Assembly (NCBI GenBank): GCA_021781815.1
Contig: JAJXWB010000031.1
Span: 4,272-40,142, forward strand
DNA length: 35,871 nucleotides
Origin: Pseudomonadota bacterium
Lineage (GTDB): Bacteria > Pseudomonadota > Alphaproteobacteria > Rhizobiales > Beijerinckiaceae
Direction: 5' to 3'
Shown: positions 1 through 6,503 of the stretch, piece after piece
Layout of the letters: each line of letters opens with the position of its first letter
Numbering within the stretch: position 1 is the first letter of the stretch
The notes under the pieces: generated by a model
Databases searched by the model: none
Seen by the model: only the letters and a program-made list of their open reading frames with translations
What the model was told of the DNA's origin: nothing
Position numbers and translations under genes: made by a program

Positions 1-219
1 CTCCTCCTGTCGGGAGCCGGCGCAGGCGCCTCGTGGCTCTGCTATTTTCGTGCGCTGCAATTGGGGGACGTCGGCCGCGTCGCGCCGGTCGACAAGCTGA
101 GCCTGGTGCTCGTCGCCATGTTCGCCGCTGTATTCCTCGGCGAGACCCTGAGCTGGCGAAACTGGCTCGGCATCGGATTTGTGGTGGCAGGGGTCATTCT
201 GATCGCCATCCGGGATTGA
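1..219 (+). CDS. EamA/DMT-family membrane transporter, C-terminal fragment
   Basis: The open frame enters from the left edge and ends at TGA 217-219, giving the last 72 residues of a transporter of the drug/metabolite (EamA) superfamily. What is visible is typical of the last helices of the second EamA repeat: a motif YFRALQLGDVGRVAPVDKLS, then a hydrophobic helix, the conserved GETLSWRNWLGIG turn and a final helix ending in VILIAIRD. The family are inner-membrane proteins with ten helices that export or import small metabolites; the substrate cannot be told. The gene is cut by the window edge and is not itself shown to be broken. The family call is secure, the function open. Confidence 0.85.
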   Translation, partial: LLLSGAGAGASWLCYFRALQLGDVGRVAPVDKLSLVLVAMFAAVFLGETLSWRNWLGIGFVVAGVILIAIRD

Positions 220-509
220 GGCCGGGCCGGCGCTTTCGACGCCGTTCAGCGCGGCGCGCCGAAGCGTAGCCTGCGCTGCGCTCTCGATGTCGTCCGGCAG
301 CGTGTGTGATCCCGATCCAGCCCCGAACAGAAGCAGCGAAACGACCGCCGGGCGGGGCGGAGCAACCTTTGTGGTTGGCCCAAGACGGAACCCAGGGGCG
401 GCGCGCGGCGGAAAAACGATTGGGGCCACCAGCATCCCTCTATGAAGGCAATAAAGAAATTGATTTCTCCATATAAGAAATAAAATTTTCGATTGGATTA
501 ATGGGCGCG
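220..509. other. Intergenic stretch, no supported gene
   Basis: This gap lies between the transporter and the converging repressor gene. The minus strand has an open frame from an ATG at 435 running left to the window edge, but its left part is exactly antisense to the transporter, so I do not call it. At 455-468 is a 14-base palindrome (AGAAAT-TG-ATTTCT) in a local AT-rich patch just past the repressor stop. It could be a weak terminator or a protein-binding site. Confidence 0.4.
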
Positions 510-1118
510 TCAGCGTCCGCGCGACGGGCGTCCGCGAATCGACGCCATGACGACGCCCTTGATGACGACATTATGGTCATCGACGACAAAGACCGTGCGG
601 AAGGCGGGATCGAGCGTCGCCGCGACGAGATAGGGCGGCTCCCAGATACGGAAAATTGTCTCGGCTCTGGAACGGGCCCAGTCGTAAATCTGCGCGCAGA
701 CAATGTCTCCGGCGCGCGGCTTGGCGTTGAGGTCGACGATCAGAACGTCCCCGGCCAGATACCCGGCTGTCTCCAGCGCCCGTGAGCGAAGCGCCCAAGG
801 GTCGACGCCCGGCTGGCCGGCGGTTGCGGTCGCGACGAAATCGAGATCGGCGCCCATGCCCCCGGGATCGAGCGGCGCCGCCTCGCTGTCCCGGAAACCC
901 GCAGGGCGGGGATTCGGGCCGTAACGCATGCCTGTCGCCGCTTCGATCGCGGCGACGGTTCGGGCGGACAGGGCATGCGCGACGCCCGCCTTGTTCAGAA
1001 AGGTGGTGATCGTCGGCTGCGCAAGCCGCGCCTTAGCCGCCAGCGCGGTCGGCGAAAGGCCGGTGGACTCCAGTACGGCGCGGAGCCACGCGCGTTGTTC
1101 GTCTCTTGGATCGATCAT
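510..1118 (-). CDS. XRE/S24-type repressor with a probably non-cleaving S24 domain
   Basis: This 202-residue protein has the layout of a LexA/CI-type repressor. A helix-turn-helix lies at about residues 10-45 (LSPTALAAKARLAQPTITTF) and a peptidase S24-like fold at about 100-200. In the S24 part the GD at 123-124 and the later GDIVCAQI align with LexA. The position of the LexA nucleophile Ser aligns with Ala114 and the catalytic Lys with Phe156, so RecA-stimulated self-cleavage looks unlikely unless Ser112 substitutes. The start at 1118 is preferred. A GTG at 1154 is also in frame with an AGG upstream, but it sits within the likely promoter. The gene is divergent from the glutathione S-transferase and probably represses its own promoter, perhaps also that neighbour. 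Its signal is unknown. It could be a phage relic. Confidence 0.75.
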   Translation of the reverse strand: MIDPRDEQRAWLRAVLESTGLSPTALAAKARLAQPTITTFLNKAGVAHALSARTVAAIEAATGMRYGPNPRPAGFRDSEAAPLDPGGMGADLDFVATATAGQPGVDPWALRSRALETAGYLAGDVLIVDLNAKPRAGDIVCAQIYDWARSRAETIFRIWEPPYLVAATLDPAFRTVFVVDDHNVVIKGVVMASIRGRPSRGR

Positions 1119-1275
1119 CGCCGCAAGCTTGATGGCCGCAGCGATTAAATGCACGACCTAACCTTTTATGGTGTAAATTAAAATAATGATTGAAGGAAGT
1201 GCTGGGGGCGGAAGAAGGGCGGCTCGACACCGTCGCGTGTTCGCGATATGTTCTATTCACGTCGGAGTGAGTCGC
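1119..1275. promoter_or_regulatory. Divergent promoter region, repressor / GST
   Basis: The 157 bases between the two divergent starts contain an AT-rich core at about 1164-1195 that contrasts with the GC-rich surroundings. It is the natural place for both promoters and for a repressor operator. I see no perfect long inverted repeat, so the operator is inferred from position only. The GST start is served by GGAG at 1264-1267. Confidence 0.4.
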
Positions 1276-1875
1276 ATGATGAAATTGTACTGGTCGCCAA
1301 AGACCCGGTCGTTGAGAGCGCTTTGGATGCTGGAGGAAGCTGGCGTCCCGTATGAGCGCGTACTGGTCGACATCAGGGCCGGCGGCCAGGACGACCCGGC
1401 CTTCCGCAAGATCAATCCGATGGGCAAAGTGCCCGCCTTCGAGGATGGCGCGGCGCAGCTCGCCGAATCCGCCGCCATCTGCGCCTATATTGCAGAGCGC
1501 GTGCCCGAGGCCGGCCTCGCCCCGGCGCTTGGCGACCCCGCGCGTGGCCGTTATTTCCATTGGCTGTTCTTCGCTCCGGGCTGCATCGAGCCGGCGATGG
1601 CTCAGAAATTCGTCAATTTCGAACTGTCGCCGTCCGCCGCCGGCTGGGGCGATTTCAATCGCGTCTTCAACGTGCTGGCCGGCGCCCTTGAAAAGGGGCC
1701 CTGGATTCTGGGCGAGACGTTCAGCGCCGCCGATGTGATGATCGGCTGCGACCTGTTGTTTGCGATCGAACGCTTCGGCATCGTCGACCGCCGTCCCGTA
1801 TTTGACGCCTATCTGAACCGATGCCATGCGCGTCCCGCGCTGCAGCGGGCGATCGCTATCGACGAGGCCGGCTGA
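1276..1875 (+). CDS. Glutathione S-transferase family protein
   Basis: A 199-residue cytosolic protein with the two GST domains. The N-terminal thioredoxin-like part (about 1-80) reads MKLYWSPKTRSLRALWMLEE and contains the cis-proline motif GKVPAF and the glutathione-binding AESAAICAYI segment. The C-terminal helical part contains GPWILGETFSAADVMIG, the N-capping box region of GSTs. The likely catalytic residue of the first helix is the Ser of WSPKTRS, as in beta or theta-like classes, but this is inference. The ATG at 1276 follows GGAGTGAG at 1264-1271; a second ATG comes directly after. The substrate is unknown. It is divergent from the repressor, and recJ follows it closely on the same strand. 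Confidence 0.88.
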   Translation: MMKLYWSPKTRSLRALWMLEEAGVPYERVLVDIRAGGQDDPAFRKINPMGKVPAFEDGAAQLAESAAICAYIAERVPEAGLAPALGDPARGRYFHWLFFAPGCIEPAMAQKFVNFELSPSAAGWGDFNRVFNVLAGALEKGPWILGETFSAADVMIGCDLLFAIERFGIVDRRPVFDAYLNRCHARPALQRAIAIDEAG

Positions 1876-1946
1876 AAGCTGTGGGTTACGCGGGCAATCC
1901 GCCTGGCGTTGCTGCGCCGCGGGCGTGGAGCCTCTATCCTGCCGGC

Positions 1947-3740
1947 GTGCTCGATCTTCAGCCCCGGCTCTTCCTCGACGTCGAAAACTCGGTTCTGGGC
2001 CGTCCCTGGCGCGCGCGCCTCGACGCGCCGGGCGAAGCGCGCGCGCTGGCGATGGCGCAGCGTCATGGCCTCGGGGATCTTCTGGCGCGCGTGCTCGCAG
2101 GGCGCGGCGTCGGCATTGACGGCGCCGACGCCTATCTCGATCCCACGCTGCGCGCGCTGATGCCCGATCCTTCGACCATGCAGGGAATGGACGAGGCGGT
2201 CGAGCGGTTGGCCGTGGCGGTCGTCCGCAGGGAAAAGGTGGCCATCTTCGGCGATTACGATGTCGACGGCGCCTGTTCCGCCGCGCTGATGGCGGCCTTT
2301 CTCGATGCCTGCGGCGCCGAGCGGGTGGTCAGGATTCCTGACAGGATATTCGAGGGTTATGGACCTAATATTCAAGCGATGCATGAACTTGCCGCCGGCG
2401 GCGCGCGACTGCTTGTGACGGTCGATTGCGGGACGACCTCGCACGACGCCATCGCCGAAGCGCGAAAACTCGGGGTCGACGTGATCGTGCTCGACCATCA
2501 TCAGGCGCCGGAACGCCTCCCTGACGCAATCGTGGTCAACCCGAACCGCCAGGACGACCTGTCCGGTCTCGGCGCGCTGTGCGCCGCGGGCGTGGCGTTC
2601 ATGACGCTGGTCGGGCTCAATCGCAGGCTGCGCGCGCAAGGGTTCTGGACGACGGCGCGTCCGGCGCCCGACCTGCTCGCAGAACTCGATCTCGTGGCGC
2701 TGGCGACCGTGGCGGACGTCGCGCCGCTGACCGGGCTCAACCGGGCGTTCGTCGTCAAGGGACTGGCGGTCATGCGCAATCGCGGGCGGCCAGGGCTCGC
2801 TGCTCTCATGGACGCTGCGCGGCTCGGCGGGCCGCCCCAGGCCTGGCATCTCGGGTTCCTGCTCGGGCCGCGCATCAACGCGGGCGGGCGCATCGGCGAC
2901 GCGGCGCTCGGCGCGCGCTTGCTGCTGACAGCCGACCCGGTCGAAGCCGGCCGCATCGCGGCCGAACTCGATCGTCTGAACGTCGAGCGTCGCGCCATCG
3001 AACTGGCGACCGTGGCGGAGGCTGAAGCCGAGGCGGATCTCGCGCTCGGGCGCGGAGGCCAGGGCGCGGCGATAGTTGTCGCCGGCGAGGATTGGAGTCC
3101 GGGCATTGTCGGTCTCGTCGCCTCGCGGCTGAAGGAAAAATTCGGACGGCCCGCCTTCGCCATTGCATTCGCCGGCAAGACGGGGACCGGCTCCGGTCGC
3201 TCGATCGCCGGCGTCGATCTCGGGGCCGAAGTGCGCGCGGCGGTCGAGGCGGGCCTTCTCGCCAAGGGCGGCGGGCACGCCATGGCCGCCGGCGTCACCA
3301 TATCGCGCGACAAGCTCGGGGATTTTCGCGCGTTTCTCGAAGAGAGACTGGACGCCGGCGTCTCGGCTGCGCGCCAGCGGAATGCGCTTTATGTCGATGG
3401 CGCGCTGACGGCCGGCGGCGCCACGCGCGATCTGGTGGCGTCCCTCGCAGCGGCGGGTCCCTATGGAGCCGGCTGCGCCGAGCCGGTCTTCGTTCTGCCC
3501 CGCCACCGAATCGCATCGGCGCAACCGGTCGGCGAGGAGCATTTTCGCGTCGCCGCCGCGGCGGCGGATGGGTCGAAGCTCGACATCATGGCCTTCCGCG
3601 CCAGAAATTCGGCTCTGGGGGCAGGGTTGTCGGACCTGTCGGGTTCGTCCGCGCATCTGGCCGTCACGCTGTCGCTCGATCATTACGGCGGTCGCGAACG
3701 GGTGCAGGCGCGCCTTGTCGATGTGGCGCGCGCGCAATGA
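1947..3740 (+). CDS. recJ: Single-stranded-DNA-specific exonuclease RecJ
   Basis: RecJ degrades single-stranded DNA 5' to 3' in recombination and mismatch repair. The 597-residue frame carries the DHH phosphoesterase motifs: DYDVDG at residues 103-108, VDCGTTSHDA, DHH at 183-185, and the DHHA1 motif GGGHAMAAG around His444. An OB-like C-terminal region follows. All metal-binding motifs look intact. The start is uncertain. GTG 1947 gives a short leader before the conserved LFLDVENSVLGRPW, as is usual. GTG 1881 lies directly after the GST stop, and an in-frame ATG at 1821 overlaps the GST gene. GGAG at 1927-1930 is far from GTG 1947. The tRNA-Glu gene follows about 75 bases later on the same strand. 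Confidence 0.95.
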   Translation: MLDLQPRLFLDVENSVLGRPWRARLDAPGEARALAMAQRHGLGDLLARVLAGRGVGIDGADAYLDPTLRALMPDPSTMQGMDEAVERLAVAVVRREKVAIFGDYDVDGACSAALMAAFLDACGAERVVRIPDRIFEGYGPNIQAMHELAAGGARLLVTVDCGTTSHDAIAEARKLGVDVIVLDHHQAPERLPDAIVVNPNRQDDLSGLGALCAAGVAFMTLVGLNRRLRAQGFWTTARPAPDLLAELDLVALATVADVAPLTGLNRAFVVKGLAVMRNRGRPGLAALMDAARLGGPPQAWHLGFLLGPRINAGGRIGDAALGARLLLTADPVEAGRIAAELDRLNVERRAIELATVAEAEAEADLALGRGGQGAAIVVAGEDWSPGIVGLVASRLKEKFGRPAFAIAFAGKTGTGSGRSIAGVDLGAEVRAAVEAGLLAKGGGHAMAAGVTISRDKLGDFRAFLEERLDAGVSAARQRNALYVDGALTAGGATRDLVASLAAAGPYGAGCAEPVFVLPRHRIASAQPVGEEHFRVAAAAADGSKLDIMAFRARNSALGAGLSDLSGSSAHLAVTLSLDHYGGRERVQARLVDVARAQ

Positions 3741-3815
3741 ATTTTCGTCGTCAGCGTTGCATGGCGGGCTGTCGCGCCTTATAGACACGCCGTTCGCGCC
3801 GTCACGGCCGAATCC

Positions 3816-3891
3816 GCGCCCATCGTCTAGCGGTCCAGGACGTCGCCCTTTCACGGCGAAAACAGGGGTTCGATTCCCCTTGGGCGCGCCA
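3816..3891 (+). tRNA. tRNA-Glu (anticodon TTC)
   Basis: A complete 76-base cloverleaf. The acceptor stem GCGCCCA (3816-3822) pairs with TGGGCGC (3881-3887), followed by discriminator G and an encoded CCA (3889-3891). The anticodon stem TCGCC/GGCGA holds the loop CTTTCAC with anticodon TTC, and the T-arm contains GGGGTTCGATTCCCC. The CCA is encoded in the DNA. The gene stands at the edge of the toxin-antitoxin patch; tRNA 3' ends are common integration sites. Confidence 0.97.
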
Positions 3892-3952
3892 TTCTACGCC
3901 TGAGCACGCTATTGCTCGCCAAACGCGCCGATGCTGCGCTGGCCTTTCGCCG

Positions 3953-4351
3953 CTACGCGGCCGACCTTCGCGCGCGCGTCCGCGGCGGCGCAATGAGGGC
4001 TTCCGCCGGGATGTCCCACTCGCTGTGCAGCTTCCAGGCCATCCTCATTGTGAGCGAGCGTTTCCTCGTCAGAATGTCGGACGCGCGCTGACGCGAGCCG
4101 AGCACGCGGCCGAGATCGGCCTGGGTGTAGCCCCCGGTCTCCATGCGGTAGCGAATCGCATCGATCGTGTCGGGCGGTTCGATCGGCCAGCGCTTGCGCT
4201 CGTAGTCCTCGATGATTAGTGCGAGGAGGTCGAACCGGTCAGCTTCCGGCGTGCCCGGCTTGGGTTCGTTGTCGAAGTATCGTTCGATCTCGCCGAGCGC
4301 GGACTCATAGTCGGCCTCGGAGCGAATCGGACGGTTCAATCTTTTCGCCAT
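3953..4351 (-). CDS. higA: HigA-type antitoxin, helix-turn-helix
   Basis: A 132-residue protein of the COG5499-like HigA group. The N-terminal part is helical and acidic (EADYESALGEIERYFDN). The C-terminal part is an XRE helix-turn-helix at about 74-100 (YTQADLGRVLGSRQRASDIL). Such antitoxins bind and inhibit the HigB mRNA interferase and repress their own promoter as a complex. Its ATG at 4351 lies inside the 3' end of the toxin gene (16-base overlap), the toxin-first order typical of higBA. The likely operator is the palindrome at 4664-4680. The gene looks complete. The gene name is by family and arrangement. Confidence 0.87.
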   Translation of the reverse strand: MAKRLNRPIRSEADYESALGEIERYFDNEPKPGTPEADRFDLLALIIEDYERKRWPIEPPDTIDAIRYRMETGGYTQADLGRVLGSRQRASDILTRKRSLTMRMAWKLHSEWDIPAEALIAPPRTRARRSAA

Positions 4352-4647
4352 GATACGGTCTCAGGATCGATGCAGTCGTATTCCGAATGAGTGCCGATGA
4401 ACTTCACGAGCACGCGGCCAAAAACATATGACACGTGGACGATCAGCCGATATTTGTTGCCGCCGAGATCGAAGATGACTCGATTGTCGCCCACGAAATC
4501 GACGGTGCTGCCGAACTGCCGCTTGATCTCCGCCGGGCTGGCCCAATTCGCCTTGGCCGCAATCGCAAACCACGACCGAATTGGGCCTTCGGAGTGGGGG
4601 TGATGCGCCCAAAACTCTCTTAGAGTGCGGAGGGCTATCACCTGCAT
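4336..4647 (-). CDS. higB: HigB-family mRNA interferase toxin
   Basis: A 103-residue protein of the HigB_toxin family. It begins MQVIALRTLREFWAHHP and continues with the family's RSWFAIAAKANWASPAEIKRQF, VIFDLGGNKYRLIVHVSY and VLVKFIGTHSEYDCID segments. Members cleave mRNA at the ribosome. A frame opening further upstream (4671) would place the start inside the operator and promoter, so ATG 4647 is chosen. The predicted -10 element ends at 4654, so transcription should begin at or within a base or two of the ATG, and no Shine-Dalgarno is present. The 3' end overlaps the antitoxin by 16 bases. Intact and expected to be active. Confidence 0.88.
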   Translation of the reverse strand: MQVIALRTLREFWAHHPHSEGPIRSWFAIAAKANWASPAEIKRQFGSTVDFVGDNRVIFDLGGNKYRLIVHVSYVFGRVLVKFIGTHSEYDCIDPETVSWRKD

Positions 4648-4653
4648 GGTGAG

Positions 4654-4682
4654 ACCATAACACGTCACCATATTGGTGACAA
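4654..4682 (-). promoter_or_regulatory. higBA promoter with palindromic operator in the spacer
   Basis: On the minus strand TTGTCA (4682-4677) and TATGGT (4659-4654) are spaced by 17 bases, a good sigma70-type match. A perfect 17-base palindrome, GTCACCA-TAT-TGGTGAC at 4664-4680, fills the spacer and overlaps the -35 element. A HigA-containing complex bound there should block RNA polymerase directly. The -10 ends six bases before the toxin ATG. Confidence 0.7.
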
Positions 4683-4738
4683 TCCGAGCCGTTTACCGAT
4701 GGTGTCTTGCCAGAGACTCGGCCGATTTACATAGCAAG

Positions 4739-4783
4739 TTCAATTACATACGTGTTCGCGCCTTCATCCCGACCGGCGCGCCA
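4739..4783. repeat. 45-bp direct repeat, copy 1
   Basis: This copy matches 5806-5850 at 44 of 45 bases in the same orientation; the difference is T4745 against C5812. It lies between the higBA promoter and the GNAT toxin gene. Read on the minus strand both copies are open in one frame (WRAGRDEGANTYVIE) and meet a stop codon three or four codons further on. The one difference is synonymous there (GTA/GTG). See the finding on the flanked cassette. Confidence 0.9.
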
Positions 4784-4839
4784 GACCTGCGCCATTGCAC
4801 GACATCGCGCGATGCAGCCGCCGCCCGCGGGAGGGCGGT

Positions 4840-5337
4840 TCAGCGAATCGACGCCGCAATATCAGCGATCGATCTGAAGAGAATAAGCGGATCGTCCTTC
4901 GAAGGCATGAAGCCGTGTCGGCTCCAAAACGCAGCGGCTTCGGCGTCGACCGCATTGACGATCAACGCGCGTCCTCCGACGAGGCTCGCAACCTTGACGC
5001 AGCGCTGCAACGCATGTTTGAGCAGGCCGGAGCCAATTCCCTGGCCGGTCCAGTTCTGATCGGTCGCAAGCTGTCCCAGCAGCAGGCAGGGGACAGGATC
5101 GGGCGGCTGACCGGTTCGGATCGACCGCGGCAGGAGCGATGGGACGATCGCTGTCGGCGCCAGTCCATAATAGCCGACCACCCGGTTCGTCTCGTGAACA
5201 ACCATGACGGCCGTGAAACCCTTCTCCTGATTGGAGAGCGCCCGGGTCTTCAGCCATCGGTCGAGAGATGGTTTGCCGCAGGAGAACGCATCCAGATCAT
5301 GCGCCGGCGTCAGCGGTTCGGGGCTCGAGATCGGCAA
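4840..5337 (-). CDS. GNAT acetyltransferase toxin, TacT-like
   Basis: A 165-residue GNAT protein of the toxin group that acetylates aminoacyl-tRNA. Family marks are FSCGKPSLDRWLKTRA near the N-terminus, VVGYYGLAPTAI, PVPCLLLGQLATD, the acetyl-CoA loop QNWTGQGIGSGLL (about 94-106), GGRALIVNAVD and AAAFWSRHGF. The aromatic residue before the GF turn is Trp138, where characterised members have the catalytic Tyr, so activity needs testing. The start is a TTG at 5337, three bases after the antitoxin stop, with AGG-rich sequence upstream; no ATG is available nearby. It is translated with the DUF1778 antitoxin, and the pair lies between the 45-bp repeats. Confidence 0.88.
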   Translation of the reverse strand: MPISSPEPLTPAHDLDAFSCGKPSLDRWLKTRALSNQEKGFTAVMVVHETNRVVGYYGLAPTAIVPSLLPRSIRTGQPPDPVPCLLLGQLATDQNWTGQGIGSGLLKHALQRCVKVASLVGGRALIVNAVDAEAAAFWSRHGFMPSKDDPLILFRSIADIAASIR

Positions 5338-5340
5338 GCC

Positions 5341-5700
5341 TCAGCCTTTCGTACCAGAACCGCCATCTTGCTTCGACCCGTTTTCGTCATGCAGGCCGGT
5401 ATCCGTTTCGCGGGAAAATCCTTTCTCCCACGGCGCCGCGCGCTGGAAGAGTTCGATCATTTCCGGCACGGGCGCAGCCGGGCCGGACATTGCCGCCATG
5501 AACGCTTCGAAGCCGGCGGCGCTCATCCGAATAGGGACCGTCTCCATCAACACGTCTTCGGCTGCGCGCACAGCCGCGTCACGGACGAAATCCGTACGCG
5601 AGCGCCCGCGCAATGCCGCCGCGCGGTCGATGATCGCAATGTCGGTTTCGGGCAGCCGCATCGAAAGCGGATGTTCCCTGCGCGTAGCGGCTCGGGGCAT
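5341..5700 (-). CDS. DUF1778 antitoxin, TacA-like
   Basis: A 119-residue antitoxin of the DUF1778 family. The N-terminal ribbon-helix-helix (about 10-50) contains HPLSMRLPETDIAIIDRAAAL followed by GRSRTDFVRDAAVRAAEDVL. A toxin-wrapping segment follows (MSAAGFEAFMAAMSGPAAPV). The last 25 residues are polar and likely disordered. It should neutralise the GNAT toxin encoded directly after it and repress the operon. ATG 5700 is chosen because GGAGGT stands six to seven bases upstream and the promoter lies at 5723-5751. An in-frame extension to 5775 would run through that promoter. Confidence 0.9.
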   Translation of the reverse strand: MPRAATRREHPLSMRLPETDIAIIDRAAALRGRSRTDFVRDAAVRAAEDVLMETVPIRMSAAGFEAFMAAMSGPAAPVPEMIELFQRAAPWEKGFSRETDTGLHDENGSKQDGGSGTKG

Positions 5701-5722
5701 GAGCGGACCTCCGGGGCGAGCA

Positions 5723-5751
5723 TTCATAACGGTATGTAGCGCATTTTGCAA
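5723..5751 (-). promoter_or_regulatory. Promoter of the DUF1778/GNAT operon
   Basis: On the minus strand TTGCAA (5751-5746) and TATGAA (5728-5723) are spaced by 17 bases, leaving a short leader with GGAGGT ahead of ATG 5700. Just upstream, GAGTT-TC-AACTC at 5760-5771 is a small perfect palindrome that could be the ribbon-helix-helix operator. The operator assignment is inference. Confidence 0.55.
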
Positions 5752-5805
5752 TACAGTTTGAGTTTCAACTCGCACGCGTTGCCCTGGTCAAGATCACATA
5801 TCGAT

Positions 5806-5850
5806 TTCAATCACATACGTGTTCGCGCCTTCATCCCGACCGGCGCGCCA
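5806..5850. repeat. 45-bp direct repeat, copy 2
   Basis: The second copy of the repeat at 4739-4783, in the same orientation, upstream of the antitoxin promoter. The centres of the copies are 1067 bases apart and enclose exactly the DUF1778/GNAT module. The remaining sequence from 5851 to 5980 shows no gene I can support. Confidence 0.9.
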
Positions 5851-5980
5851 ATTATTTGATGAACTGAAATTGACGGTCCGGCCAGTCGGGCCTGCGCTGC
5901 GCCGACGACCCGGCCAATGCCGGATCTGGACTGAAATCCTGCCCTGGCCGCCGCTTTCGGCGTGGCGATTCCCGGCGGAA

Positions 5981-6013
5981 GGCAATCGCGGAAAGTCGTT
6001 CGCCGCGATTGCC
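5981..6013 (-). terminator. 11-bp perfect hairpin downstream of the curlin-like gene
   Basis: GGCAATCGCGG (5981-5991) and CCGCGATTGCC (6003-6013) form a perfect stem with an 11-base loop, starting 16 bases past the stop of the leftward curlin-like gene. No clear U-run follows on the minus strand, only TTCC. It may be a terminator or an mRNA-stabilising stem. The plus strand has GTTTT after it. Confidence 0.5.
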
Positions 6014-6029
6014 GTTTTGGTTCGCCCCG

Positions 6030-6326
6030 TCAATGCTGGCTGATGATCGTGACGTTGTCCTTCCCGAACTGCATCGCGTTCGAGAGATTGACGTTTCCGA
6101 CGCCGCCCTGCGTCGACAACACGAGGTTGTTCTTGCCGTGCTGGAACACCATGGCGCCATTCACATTCATGTAGCCGCCCTGATGAATCTCAACCTGGTT
6201 CAACTCGCCGTGGCTGAAAACGCTGGCGAAATTGAAATTGCTTCCTGATGGGGCCGGCGGACCGCCCGCGAGCGCGGGGGCGGACATCAGGGCGAGTACG
6301 GACGATATGACTGCGAGCTTCTTCAT
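6030..6326 (-). CDS. Secreted curlin-repeat-like protein (orphan)
   Basis: A 98-residue protein. The Sec signal peptide MKKLAVISSVLALMSAPALA is followed by GG, with cleavage likely after Ala20. After a short Gly/Pro/Ser-rich linker come two full and one partial copies of a curlin-type repeat of about 23-24 residues. Their marks are QGGYMNVNGAMVFQHGKN (about 49-66), TQGGVGNVNLSNAMQFGKD (about 72-90) and a last stub NVTIISQH. The spaced Q-G-x-x-N pattern is that of curli subunits, which stack as amyloid beta-solenoids. AGGAGGAG a few bases before ATG 6326 fixes the start. No csgB, csgE, csgF or csgG gene is in the window. It is shorter than CsgA (about 150 residues), so it may be a minor subunit or nucleator. 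The fold call is by repeat pattern only. Confidence 0.72.
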   Translation of the reverse strand: MKKLAVISSVLALMSAPALAGGPPAPSGSNFNFASVFSHGELNQVEIHQGGYMNVNGAMVFQHGKNNLVLSTQGGVGNVNLSNAMQFGKDNVTIISQH

Positions 6327-6503
6327 GATCGCTCCTCCTGCAAGGCCTGCGGCCCGACGAGCGCCAGACCGCATGAAGCCGCCTGTTGGCTTCCCGAACG
6401 AGCCTAGGCATAGCCGGTTTCAACAAATAGCTAGGAAAATGGGCAGGGAAGGTACCGCTTCCGGCGACGGGATAAGATTTGGAATGCGCGCTGGAGCCGG
6501 GGG

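Noticed and set aside
5794-6033. A 79-codon minus-strand frame that includes repeat copy 2
   Set aside because: It runs through the long hairpin and has no recognisable domain. Only its last codons, within the repeat, look gene-like.
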